A stretch of DNA of 64,000 nt from Isochrysis galbana (taxonomy: Eukaryota > Haptophyta > Isochrysidales > Isochrysidaceae): positions 1,759,171 through 1,823,170 of the forward strand of contig CM030942.1 in the NCBI GenBank assembly GCA_018136815.1, given 5' to 3'. Below are positions 1 through 10,716 of this stretch, one piece after another (the first letter of the stretch is position 1; each line of letters begins with the position of its first letter). The translations under genes were made by a program, and so were the position numbers. The notes under the pieces are model-generated. The model was not told where the DNA came from and did not search any database. It worked only from the letters and a program-made list of their open reading frames with translations.

Positions 1-223
1 GTAAAATAGAACCAAAAGGGGCAAGCACAACGACATGAATCACACAGCCCGCCCCACTAGGGGTAGCCTCACTCAAGGTTTCTTTGATTCTCAATTCTCC
101 AAAAGATGAAGTGAGCCACGGCACTTCAGTATTGGTCGGACACTCGTCGACTCTTTTTCACGACCGGCGTGCGCACCATTCCAGGATCCTCCAACATCCT
201 ACCACGGCTCCATTTCGTTCGCC

Positions 224-3200
224 TCACCTATAAGGCCTGCGGTCGGTAGACGATCCTGCAGTACGACCGCTACCCACAGATCGTCCCAATCCCCTGCCTC
301 GACCTTGCTGGTGAAAGAAATTGTCATGACCACCGGATATGGGATGCCAGTCAGCACTTGCAGATTCACCGTGGAGATTTCGATCGCTACGCTGGTTGCC
401 AAAACCATGGGGCGGATTGCCGCGTATATCGCCAGGAGCCCCTATCGATGCGATCCCAAGTCCGCCGCCTAGCCCACCGCCCGGCCCACCGCCCAGGCCA
501 GCCATCATCTCAAAATTCATTGAGGTTAGCTTGAGCGGCACCTTCGTGGCAAAGCCACGAGTTGTCGTCGGATCGGCGCTCGCGATATTTGGTCTGGCAT
601 CGGCATTGAAAATGATTTCAGCTCTCTCTCGCTCCTCATGTGTCACCTCGCGTGCGTCGATTAGCCGGAGCGATGGCAGTTGGCGTACGAGAGTCGGTCG
701 ATATAGCTGCTTTCGGGCAACACCATTGTTTGCTAGAGCAAGGTGCTGCAGGGACGGCAGCCCGTCCAACTTCTCAAGTTCAGGTATGTCCGCGATGCGA
801 TTTGTGCCGATGGCGAGCGTCGTCAGGTGAGGCAAATTTGCAACGTATTCCAACGTGCGCAGGCCATTCTCTTCTATGCGCAGCTCGCGGAGAGAAGAGA
901 GCGAGGATATAGATTGTGCATCAAGAGCCTTGATCTTATTCCGATCGAGGATAAGCTCGCGGAGCTGTGGCATGTCGGTCAGCCCTTCAACACGCGTTAT
1001 CTCGTTTCCCTGTAGGTGCAGGACCTTCAAATTTGGCAAGCGATTGACGTGCAGGCTTGGGATGTCCACAATCTGATTGAAGCCAAGCTGCAACACCTCG
1101 AGGGCGGCAAGGCAGATAATTCCTTTCCAGGATCCACTGGCAGGCGGCAGTGGAATCGTTGATATCTGGTTGTGATTGAGGCGTAGCACCGTCAACGCGG
1201 GCAAGAATGGGATGGCACCGCCATCAGCGATTAGGTTGAGATCTAGATTGAGCTCGCGCATGTTGCAAAAACTACAACAGGCAAGCGATTTGTGTCAGAT
1301 GCTGGCGAGGGGCGGTTGGCGTACATGCAACCGCGCCAGAATTTCAGGGTTCGCTCACCTAGGTGCATAAGCGTGCAAGGCCTCGAGCTCCCGAATCTTA
1401 GAGCGCGACAAATCTAGCTCTAGTACATGTTCAAAGTAGCTGTGGCCAAGTCTCTCTACGAGTGCTTCCTGCGTCAGTCGCCCAGCAAATCGCTCCTTGG
1501 CAATGTTCATCTCCCGCAACTGCAAGTGTGGAACGTGGTGGAAGAAAGTGAGTGTGCTGCGCTTCCTCAACTTAGAACGGAATGGAGGTCGCCACTGCGT
1601 CCGATGGGAACTCACGGATAGCACGCACGTGGCGTACGCACGAGAGGAGGGTTGCAGAGGGGTTGAAGGCTTACGTCAATGCCGATTCCATCAAGGACCT
1701 TGAGCTTCCGAAGGTGAAAGATAACATAGCTTCGAGAATCCGTTGTCCTGCACAGCTCGTTGCCTGAGATGTCCAGGATAATGAGTTTTGGCAATGTCCG
1801 CAGCTGCTGCACCTCCTTCAGCTCGGCGATGCGATTGTTTCCGATGTAGAGCTCCATGAGCGAGGTAAGGCTAGACAGCCCGGTGAGCGACGAGATCTCG
1901 TTGTCTTCGAGTGAAAGCTGAGTGAGAGCCGTCAGGGTCTCGAGGCCCTCGATACGGGTGATTCTATTTTTGCCTAGTTCGAGCTTGGTGAGCCGAACAA
2001 GCGCATCTACATTCTCCAGTTTCGTGATTTTGTTGTCCTCAAGAGAGAGCTCTTGTAGATGTACACAATTCTCGAGTCCTTCGATCCGCATCAACTCATT
2101 ATTACAGAAAGAGGCACGACGGAGATGGACAAGGCGCTCCAGATCGTGGAGCTTGCGCAAGTGGAAATGGTCGAGGTCGAGTTCCTCGATTTCGTCCCAC
2201 CAACGCCCGTCGTCGCCACCACTTCGGACCAAATCGTTGGGCGAGCGTGCTTCAATCGATGATTGTGTCTCCGGGTGCTCCTGAGAGCGCGCACCTCTGC
2301 CAAAGGAAGAGACGGGGCGTCGCCGCGAATGCCCATGGGTCTTGAGCAAGTCTACTGTGATAGAGCGTGAGGTGTCGGAGGCGCTTTCCCGTTCACCAGT
2401 CTCCACTGTGATGCCGTCTAGTACGGTGAGCTCGTTCAGCTTGCGCAGCACGTGCGTGCGGTAGCCTTTCAGCTCGCACACTGCGTTGTTGTGCAGGTTG
2501 AGCTCTTGCACCTTCGGGACGCACTTTTGCAATGCAGATGCGTCGTCCAATCGATAGATCAAGTTGTTGTTCAGCTCTAAATGCCGCACCTTAGGAAGGT
2601 GACCAAGCCCTTCGATACGTTTGATTAGATTAAATCCGAGCTCCAGCCGCTCTAGGTTGGGCATATTGTTGAGGCCCTCAAGCTTAGATATCTCATTGAA
2701 GCAGAGGACAAGCTCCCTCAAGTTGCTCAATTTGCCCATGCACTCGATGGCGCTGATCGCATTCCCATGTAGGTTGAGCCGGGTAAGATCAGACAACGGC
2801 TTGCCGTGAGCGCATCTTCGCAGCACTTCATCGTCAATGCGCGTGACCTTGCTCCATTCTTTGAGCGGAGGAGGCATATTGAGCGCAGCGGTGCAAGCAT
2901 CATCGTAAGACTCAGTCGCCGTAGGTGTCGTGCACTGCTGGGCGAAGCGAAGCAGCGGTCGCGCCAGGCTTGCCAAGTCGACAGCCTCTGCCTCCGAATG
3001 CAAAGTCGCGCCGATACCGCCACCGAGCTCCACCAGCTGCTGCGCCGTCGGCTCATGATCGGGCTTGGCACCGGTAGCAGTGTACTCAAGCTCAACCAAG
3101 TACTCAGGTAGCACCAGGGCCGGTTCGAATACGTACCATTCCCGCTGCTTGCCCTCTGCCTCCACCGGCCTATACACAGAAGAAAATCCATCATAGTCTT

Positions 3201-5002
3201 CTTGGCACACCGACTGGTCCATGGCGCCCTTGGCTTGGGTGCATCGCGAGAGGAAGACTTTGGTGATGAGCAGCTGGGAGTGGAGCTTCTTCTGTGCGAG
3301 GTGCGGCAGTTCCGCCGCTGCGGCAACAGCCGCCGAGCCACAGCCCTGGGCCGCTTGTTCCACGAGCCCGGCTGCAGCGGCCACCGCAAGCAAGCGAGGT
3401 TTGTCACAAATGCCGACCGAATTCGACAGCGGCACGGCTGCGTGGCCGCAGCCGGCCTGATACTCCGAAACTGGACGGAAACCATCTTCTATTACTCGTG
3501 TGAGCTCTCCAGGCAGCTCCGGATGCTCCCCATAGAAGAGGTACTCCAGTGAGCGTTTGTACGACGGGTCCGACGTGTTGACCTTGCCCTCGAGGTGTTC
3601 TTCGAAACGATTGCGGAGCATTCGATTGTGGATACGCGTCACGCGCCTCACCCGCACACCATCGATCCCGCAGGTCACGAAGTCTGCCGCGACGAATCGT
3701 GACATTACGAGGTCGACACAAGACGAATACCACACATCAGATGGCTTTCCGTCCTCAAGGCGAATGTTACCGCCTGTTTCCAATTCCACAAGTAATCGAT
3801 TAATGGAAGACTGCGACAGGTCGCACACCTCCTGATGGACATGTGATGCTGCCGCCACAGTCCTTGCGATGTCACTCATCTTAGATTCGATGCCGCGGTC
3901 CAGAGTCGCAATTTTGTCTCGAAGTAGTGGCACATCCGCGTCAGTGGCTGCCAGGCCCGCAACCTCGAGGTCGTCCAATTGTCTTTGCACATCCTTCTTT
4001 TGCCGCAGTAACACATTCAGGTTAAGATTGACCTGAGAAATCCTGGCTTGACGTGTCTCTGCGAGTCTACGTAGCACATTCGAAGTGTTGCGCTTGAACG
4101 TCTTAATGCGCATATTGTAATACCTATGGTATGCCATGGGCGATCTCAATCAGACGTAACTTGATGCCGCACAGGATCTGACTGGCCACGGGAATGTCAG
4201 TCTGACAAGGCGGGCGAAGGGAGCTTGCGCACATTTTCTTTTTCATGTACGTTGCCTCCGCAATCTGACGTGACTCTTCAGCGATGATGAGGCTGTCCAG
4301 GACGTTGAGCTGCTGAAGGTGGAAGAGGATGTACGTCTGGTAGTTGCACAAATTACAGACCGGGGAGTCCCCAAAATGGCCATCCGCAAAGGAGAGCGAT
4401 GACAACAAGCGGAGGTGCACGAGAGAAGGGATGTCTTTGAAGTTGCAGATCGCTGACGCAGCAAGGTTGAGATCGGTAAGAGCGACGTTGCTATCGAGCT
4501 TGTCTCCAATGTACGATACGTGCGTCCGGGCAAGCCACAGAGAGTGCAGGCGTGTAAGGCTTTCCGTCCCCTGTATTACCGCGATAGGATTCTCATTTAG
4601 CCAGAGTGTGCGCAGATTCGTGAGCTCGCCCAGGACAGTCGGATCCATCTTTGTCAGGCTGTTACTCGACAAGTCGAGGTGTATCAGCTGCGTGCAACTC
4701 TCGATGCCTCGCATCGTCTGCAGCCTCACTTCAGTCATGCAGAGGCGCTGGAGCTGGCTCATGCGGTGAAGACCGATGGGCTGGGGAATGTTCTGCACAT
4801 GTAGTTGGAGCTCTTTCAGATTGGGATAGTCGGTCAGCCAGGCCGGCTGGTTGAGTGTGTTCATGAACATCTCCATCCTGCTCACATTGGCGCACCGCCG
4901 CACAAACTCCTCCTCATCGACGCCATGAAGCTGCTCTGAGTTGGTGACCTCACCAAAGGCCCAATAGAGCAGGTTGAGCCTATCTCCAGTGACCTTGCTC
5001 AT
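224..5002 (-). CDS. LRRC9: LRRC9-like leucine-rich repeat protein, four exons
   Basis: Exons (minus) 5002-4233, 4123-1675, 1519-1359 and 1271-224 join in frame through GT-AG introns of 109, 155 and 87 bp and give about 1475 residues, close to animal LRRC9. Order of parts: N-terminal LRRs (residues about 50-230), a helical segment starting YYNMRIKTFKRN, a central domain around RVTRIHNRML, YLFYGEHPE and VLPEYLVELEY, then two LRR blocks, the linker FAGRLTQEALVERLG, more LRRs and a Gly-rich tail. The first exon junction falls inside the family-conserved MYYNMRIK stretch. The start is the ATG at 5002; the codon before it is GTG. LRRC9 has no settled biochemical role; LRR proteins of this type are often found in ciliated lineages (family knowledge). 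The 3' end is uncertain: TATAG|GTGAGG at the stop could be a splice donor, and a second open frame (199-408) could be the real last exon. Confidence 0.85.
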
Positions 5003-5019
5003 CACGCCCTCGGAGCCGC

Positions 5020-5270
5020 TGTGTCACACACACACACACACACTCCCTTCGCCTCCACCCGCTGCCTTCGACCCCTTCCCTCCTACTTGTCGCCTCTTTC
5101 TTCCCTCCTCTCCCAAATCCCCTGCCAGCCTGGCAGCCCACCCCCCAACCCTCCAAAAGCCTAACCCCCCTTCCGCCCCCGCCCCTGTCTTCCCGCCCCC
5201 GCACCCCCCCCCCCCCCACCCCCCTGCCTGGCCCGCGCTGCACAGGGGGGGGGCGGGGGGCAAGCTCTCG
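5020..5270. repeat. CA microsatellite and C-rich tract upstream of the LRRC9-like gene
   Basis: A (CA)n run at about 5024-5044 is followed by C/T-rich sequence and a long C run near 5206-5217, then a G run at about 5245-5257. It lies just upstream of the LRRC9-like start, so it is the likely promoter or 5' UTR region. No TATA-like box was identified. Confidence 0.6.
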
Positions 5271-5389
5271 CAGGAGCCGTTCGGTCGGTCGTCCCTTCTG
5301 TTTAGTGTTAGTGTTTAACAGCAGTTGTTTTGTAGGATGGAGTTTTCTAGTCTGAGGGGTGACGTCATCGGTAGGGAAGCTACATACGT

Positions 5390-5520
5390 CATTGGCTTGT
5401 CGCGCGAGCTAGCCCTCAATGGTTACTCTGATCTACGTTGCTCTTCTCACAGTCACTGGGCCCCATATAGGTTGGGCCGAACATGGTACCCCCGCTGAGA
5501 GGGTGCCTGCTCGCCTTCCT
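5390..5520. repeat. Dispersed repeat F, copy 1
   Basis: Contains CACTGGGCCCCAT, then a G-rich arm and ACATGGTACCCCCGC(T/C)GAGAG. The same ordered blocks recur near 15640-15712 and 61805-61885. GGGCCCC and GGGGCC arms can pair. The family is not recognised; it could be a SINE or an LTR terminus. Confidence 0.5.
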
Positions 5521-5559
5521 TTTCCTTTGCTGACGGCGGGCTTCAGCCCGCAACCCTAA

Positions 5560-5760
5560 CCTTGATTACAATGACTAGCTTGACTACAACATTTTTGCCT
5601 TTAGTTACACTATGAAAATTTGGCTGTGGCAATAGTCATGGCTTGAATAATGGACTTTTGAAATAGTCAAGCAATAGTCAATAGTTGACTTCTTGACTAT
5701 TTTTGACAACAAATGCAAATGCAAATGCAAATTTGCAATTACACCGTATGTAGTTACGAT
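5560..5760. repeat. AT-rich block of TTGACTA/TAGTCAA motifs
   Basis: At least eight copies of TTGACTA or its complement lie in both orientations within about 130 bp, followed by three AAATGC units. The composition is much more AT-rich than the surroundings. No gene is evident. Confidence 0.5.
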
Positions 5761-6129
5761 AGTAAGTAAAAATCCCCGATCGAATCCAACGTCCGGCGGC
5801 GGCGGCCTCTCTCTCGCTCTCCTCGGCGATGGCACCGCCTCGTCGTCAGGTCCAGCAAAGGCAAAGGCGCATCACCTCGGTGTTGTTGCCGGAGCTGAAG
5901 CGACCAAGGAGCGCCATCGCGGCCGGCAAATTGCAGTACCTGGCCTCCCCCGTTCCCCCGATGAGCCCGTTCGGGGCTTCGGGGCCCCCCGGACGAACCG
6001 TGCGCCGCGCTAGCCGCCGGTGCGCCTTGTCGCATTCATCCTAGATGATATGCGATTTCCAGGCTCTTATTTCCAGGTCCTTCGCCGTGCGGCCACACGG
6101 TGAAGCTCAGGTACATCTAGGTTGGTAGG

Positions 6130-6262
6130 GTTCGTCCCTAGTCCCTAGTAAGGCGTGGAACTAGATAGCCAGATATCTAGCTATCTAGTTATCCACCCCC
6201 GATTTTCACTATCTATATCTAGTTAGATAGAGCCGGCGACTATCTATATCTAGCTAGATATG
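6130..6262. repeat. CTATCTAGTTAGATAG palindrome cluster
   Basis: Several near-palindromes built from TATCTAG/CTAGATA occur here. The same 16-bp palindrome occurs twice in a direct repeat near 16175-16225. Confidence 0.5.
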
Positions 6263-7412
6263 CGACACCCTCCTCGGGATACCTTGGCATCCTGGCATGG
6301 AGGTATATTCAAAAAAAAAACATCTGAAGATTCTGGGCTACACACCTACTAGTCTCGGGTCCTCCCTTCTCTAGCTAACACCGCCCTTACATTCCCTCCC
6401 TCCGCCTCTTCCCCTGCCCCCCGTCATTCCTTTCTCTTCGGTTTCCGGGGTACCGCGACAGTGTAGGGGCCAAGCCCGGAGGCCTTCCCTATTGGAGTGT
6501 CCCGCTGGTGGAGTGTGGTGGATGTGGCTGTGGAAGGTGAGATGGGTGTTGTGCTCCAGCATGGTGGTCTCCATGTGGTCTGTGCGTGCGCTGTTCGCGG
6601 TGATGCGGGGGCGTGGCGTGGCGGCTCCTGTGCCCACCTGGCTAGGCGTGTCGTCTGGGCGCGGTAGCTTCGGCGACAGCGGGGTGTCCATCAGCAGTTC
6701 GTCCATCTCCGCGAGGGCGGCGGCAGCGAGGGAGGGAGGCGGCGCGCGCTCCATGACCCTATCGTTTTAACGATAGTTGGCATGTAGGTATATTCTTACG
6801 GACTTTTACAATATTCAGTATGGCAACGCGGACGGCAGGTCCGTTAGAAGCGATCCTAAGAACGATCCTTGATTGATCCTTGCGAGATACCATCTACTAG
6901 TAACGGCGAAGATCGGTTTCTTTCAGAGGCTAAAAAAACAACGAGAGAATATGGGGCTACACGCCCCGAGCAACAAACATATTAGAAAAATGATAAGCCC
7001 CCTCTACACGGTGGACGGTGGACAAAGACTTCAACTTGGGAAACATCGGACGACCTCTTGCAGGCGGCGAGAGGGCTGGATATACGAAGCATCACTTAAC
7101 AAAATGGAAACTCCACGCGATAGTACCGGCGGGTAAAATAAACGGACTCTCAGAAGGGAAATATAATAAAGCAAAGCCGAGTCAATGTGACGAAGATACC
7201 ACAATCTCCCGCCCCCTTCTCTCCAACTCCTGGCCGAAGCAGCGCGCACGGCCTCCCTGAAACTAGTATCTCCGCTAAGAGCAAGAGCGGGAGCTGGGGA
7301 AGGGGAAGGGGAAAGGGGTTGACGGTGGTTAAGGTTGGGTAGTAGGGAGGTACATAAGCACGCTGCCTCACGTCGCACACGTAGCAGAGATTTTTAAGAA
7401 GATTTTTTTCTA
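6262..7412 (+). mobile_element. 5'-truncated LINE (family A) 3' end, split by a nested element
   Basis: The sequence matches the end of the full-length LINE at 36140-42421: the region encoding GILAWRYIL (6270-6310), then, after the nested insertion, RYHLLVTAKIGFFQRLKKQREN and LHAPSNKHI. The 3' UTR (TTAAGGTTGGGTAGTAGGGA) follows, ending in AAGAAGATTTTTTT. The reading frame is broken after the HAPSNKHI region, so the copy is dead. Confidence 0.85.
6311..6778 (-). mobile_element. Short non-autonomous LINE-like element (family E) with target duplication
   Basis: The element is inserted in the LINE A fragment and flanked by GGCATGGAGGTATATTC (6294-6310) and GGCATGTAGGTATATTC (6779-6795), a 17-bp duplication with one mismatch. 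Read on the minus strand it begins AACTATCGTT, where CTATCGTT pairs with AACGATAG, then GGTC, then an ATG opening an ORF1-like peptide (MERAPPPSLAAAALAEMDEL, 6754-6371). It ends ATCTTCAGATG plus a T run. It carries only an ORF1-like start and a 3' end, with no endonuclease or RT, so it must depend on enzymes supplied by another element. Confidence 0.8.
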
Positions 7413-7419
7413 CCTTATG

Positions 7420-7540
7420 ACTTATGAAGATAAGTCTACCTTACGAAGCTTCGTAACGAGCGAATAAAACGGAGCCCCTACCTTACAAGATAAGTCTAAG
7501 CTTACGAAGATAATTTTGCTTCGTAACGAGCGAATCGACC
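7420..7540. repeat. Imperfect direct duplication before the methyltransferase gene
   Basis: CTACCTTA...AAGATAAGTCTA...CTTACGAAG...TTCGTAACGAGCGAAT appears twice, ending near 7466 and near 7533. It lies between the LINE 3' end and the next gene. Confidence 0.5.
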
Positions 7541-7670
7541 GACCGCGACAGGGGACGCAGCACGCGCGGGAAGCGAGAGAGCGAGGAGGCGAAGGAGGAG
7601 CATCTCAGAGGATATTCAGACGCAGAGGAAAAAGAGAGGAAAAGAAAGAGCGTCGTCGCCCGACGGCGCG

Positions 7671-8732
7671 ATGGCGGCCGGGCCGCGCCTCGACGCGCGG
7701 TGGGCATCAGCGCTGCGGGGCGAGAGCAGCAGGATTCGGTGCGCCAATCAAACCCCGCCCTTGGGCCGTTCAGGCTGGCGCCTGTGTAACGATATGCTCG
7801 CGCTCCCGCAGCCACGCTTCTCTGTCGGGCGAGCGGGCTCCCCACCCGACGAGGGCTGTCTCATGATCTCAATCGGGATCGGAAACAGCTGGGAGCTCGA
7901 GGATGCAGTCGCTGAGGCAGGGTGTGAAGTCCATGCTTTCGACCCGACTCACGAGCTCCACCGCGCCCATCGGCAGCACGCCTATACTAGGCCACGGATG
8001 CGCTTCCACTTCCTTGGGCTCGCCACAGGAGCCAACGCAAGCATCGGTGGCGGGTATGGCGGGCTTGCCGGCAACGAGTGCATGCGCCCTCTCGACGAGA
8101 TTTTCGATCTGGCTTTGGTTGGACGGCTGCGACGCGCAATTGATGTGCTCAAAATTGATTGCGAGGGGTGTGAATGGGGTGCCTTTGCTGACATTGCAGC
8201 GAGGAAGCCAGAGTTGCTTGCACGTGTTCAGTTTCTTCTTATCGAGCTCCATATGACGCCTCGATACAATCTTCCGAATGCAGCTCCCCTCAACACTCTC
8301 ATGGGGCATGTCATGGACAAGCACGGTATGCGCCTCTTCCGCAAGCCGAAGAAGAATCGTGGGTTCCCTTGGGCACGCAATGAAAAGACAAAGGCCCTTG
8401 TTGAAGCAGGCCTAGACCGCGAGGCATGCTGTGCTGAGCTTCATCTCATGCGCACGGACCAGTCGCCCGCGCGACGATCGTATGTGGAATGGTTGGAACG
8501 GATCGAACCAGCATTCAAGGGCGTTCCCATGGCTTCGATCCGTCTATCTATGAAGGCAAGCGCGCGTATCAATACACATGATGTTGTGATGCATGTAAAT
8601 GCGTCGCAGCCGAACCTCGACGAACGCGGTCCTTCGTCCGATCCAAGCCTAGAGGGCTCCGCTTCTCGGCATACGCGGCCAGACTCATGCACCTGGTGGC
8701 AGCGATTGTGGGGTAGCAACTGCGGTAGGTGA
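7671..8732 (+). CDS. METTL24/FkbM-like SAM-dependent methyltransferase
   Basis: A single 353-codon open frame. A Rossmann methyltransferase core is visible: SIGIGNSWELEDAVAEAG (residues about 66-83, motif I), EVHAFDPT (about 85-92, acidic residue of strand 2), VLKIDCEGCEWGAF (about 160-173, motif IV region) and FLLIELHM. A late ACCAELHLMRTD closes the domain. The pattern fits the Methyltransf_22/METTL24 family, whose animal members are mostly uncharacterised. The ATG at 7671 is the first in frame; the extra 60 N-terminal residues are low complexity, so a later start is possible. The stop lies inside GGTAG|GTGAGC, a good splice donor, so a further exon cannot be excluded. The substrate is unknown. 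Confidence 0.75.
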   Translation: MAAGPRLDARWASALRGESSRIRCANQTPPLGRSGWRLCNDMLALPQPRFSVGRAGSPPDEGCLMISIGIGNSWELEDAVAEAGCEVHAFDPTHELHRAHRQHAYTRPRMRFHFLGLATGANASIGGGYGGLAGNECMRPLDEIFDLALVGRLRRAIDVLKIDCEGCEWGAFADIAARKPELLARVQFLLIELHMTPRYNLPNAAPLNTLMGHVMDKHGMRLFRKPKKNRGFPWARNEKTKALVEAGLDREACCAELHLMRTDQSPARRSYVEWLERIEPAFKGVPMASIRLSMKASARINTHDVVMHVNASQPNLDERGPSSDPSLEGSASRHTRPDSCTWWQRLWGSNCGR

Positions 8733-9355
8733 GCGCGTTGAGCACGCTGTTCACCACCAGTGGCGCATCGCCAGCCGAGCCGTAGGACGCGCGGCCATCT
8801 TGTTGTTCTTCCACACATGAGGAAGCTGCGCTCCAGCTCGGTAAACTACCACCGTGCCGGCTCAACGAGCAGCGCGGTCGATGCGACGACCTGCCACTTG
8901 GCCGCGGCCTGTGTCGGCCCTGCATCGAGCACGAACCTGACTATCGACGTGCTGGGCTGAAACATTAGCGCTTGTGCAAGGGAAAGTGCGAGGGCTCTCC
9001 CGCCAACCTGATAAGCCTGAGGATGATGGTGCCTGACTCAGGGGCGTGAGCGCCCTTTGCACGTCTGTACGGCTCTGGCACGCCATAGGAGCACAGAGTC
9101 CGCCATGGCGGCCGCGAGTTCCATGTACATAGGTTATACATAGGTCCCTCGGCGATGTGCTCAAGGCCTCATGCCTAAGGTCGCGTTCCGTCGAAAGAGG
9201 ACCATGTGAATTTTCTTTTTGTATTCAGTTAAACTTCAAATACTATTTGTAGTTTAAATAGAGAAGCACAAGTTAAATATAATTGCTATTTTGATAGTAA
9301 TCCGTACGCTCAAAAAGCACGGCTCGACGCCTTTATTCCAAGACGCAGCCTCGGC
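8733..9355. other. Intergenic, no supported gene
   Basis: Short open frames on both strands show no recognisable domain. AT-rich near 9200-9300. Confidence 0.4.
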
Positions 9356-9359
9356 CCTC

Positions 9360-9560
9360 TCAACCTCAGCGTACAAGGAGAAGGATGGAGCTGGGGGTGG
9401 AGGAGATGGCGGAGGCAGAGACGGCGGCAGAGGAAGTGGCGTGAAGGGCAGCGGTGGTGGGAAGGGCGGCGGTGGCGTGGGCGGCGGTGTGGGCGGCGAG
9501 GAAGAGGTGTGGGTGGCGGAGGAGGTGAAGGCGGCGAGGCTAGAGGTGGGGGAGGCTAGG
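9360..9560. repeat. GGN-rich low-complexity block
   Basis: GGNGGN trinucleotide repeats give Gly-rich frames on plus and Pro-rich frames on minus. No flanking folded domain is seen, so it is treated as a repeat and not a gene. Confidence 0.5.
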
Positions 9561-9984
9561 TAAAAAAAACTCTGGCGGATCGGGAGGCCCAAATTTTTTA
9601 TCGTGGGACCGGGGGAAGATTTCCCCTCCTCTCCCCCCGCTCGGATCCGAATCCGAGGCAGAGCGATGGCGATCGACCCGCCTGACAGGCCGACCTTCGC
9701 CGCGGCTCTAGCGAGAGCGCGGCGGCGATCGGTCGGACTTGTGCCCGTGGAGTTCGATCAGGCGAGAAGCGCTCAATAGGGCTAGCTAGGTAAAAATATG
9801 TGACATGAACTACATATTTGGGTCAACTTCTCCGGATTACATATCGTTACATTTTCGTACATATTTCACATATTTACGGCATATTTGGGCGGTAGGGAGG
9901 GGGTTCACATACTAACTCCCTTGCAGATCAAGTGTCCGCGTCCTTCATATTGCGTTACAAGCTCGCAACAAGCGCAAGCAGGAG

Positions 9985-10570
9985 CAGGGGGGGTGGTGTC
10001 GATGGTGGTGGTGGAAATGGTGATGGTGGTGGTGGAGATGGTGATGGTGGTGGCGGAGAGGGTAATGGTGGTGGGGTGGGTGGAGGGGAGGGGCGTGAGG
10101 GTGTTCCGAGGGGGGTAGCAGGTGGAAGGAAAGGAGGAGGAGGGGGCGAGGGGCGTAACTGACGAGGGAGGAGGTGACAAGGGAGGAGGTTGCAATGGTG
10201 GTGAAGACGGAGGAGGTGGCAATGGCGGTGAGGACGGAGGAGGTGGTCGTGGAGGAGAAGTGGGAGGTGGTGGCAATGGCGACGAAGAGGGAGGAGGTGG
10301 CAATGGCGGCGAAGACGGAGGAGGTGGCAATGGCGGTGAGGACGGAGGAGGGGGTGGCGAGGGAGGGGGTGGCGATGGAGGAGAGGGAGGGGGTGGCGAT
10401 GGAGGAGGAGAGGGAGGGGGTGGCGAGGGAGGGGGTGGTGAGGGAGGGGGTGGTGAGGGAGGGGGTGGTGAGGGAGGAAGAGAGGGAGGGGGCGGCGAGG
10501 GAGGAGGTGGCAATGGCGGTGAAGAGGGAGGGGGTGGCGAGGGAGGGGGTGGGGAGGCAGGGGTTGGCGA
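9985..10570. repeat. GGN/CCN minisatellite (Pro-rich if read on minus)
   Basis: About 590 bp of GGNGGNGGNGAN-type units. The minus frame 10621-9905 would encode SPPPP-like repeats ending in a His/Thr-rich tail, 238 codons. There is no signal peptide, Cys module or intron evidence, so it may be a decayed relative of the giant array at 19-34 kb or a young minisatellite. Confidence 0.5.
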
Positions 10571-10716
10571 GGCAGGCCCGATTGAATCGACTAGCGTGAG
10601 ACCACGTGTGTGCTCCCACAAAGTTTAAGTGTCAAGTAAGCTCCAGGTGACAACGGAAGGTGCTAGCAGGGATGGGGATAATTGAACATTGAACGCTTTT
10701 GGTCTCTCCCAACCAG

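Noticed and set aside
2727-3485. 252-codon minus frame overlapping the LRRC9-like gene
   Set aside because: Off-frame shadow of exon 2; the in-frame protein has clear family motifs.
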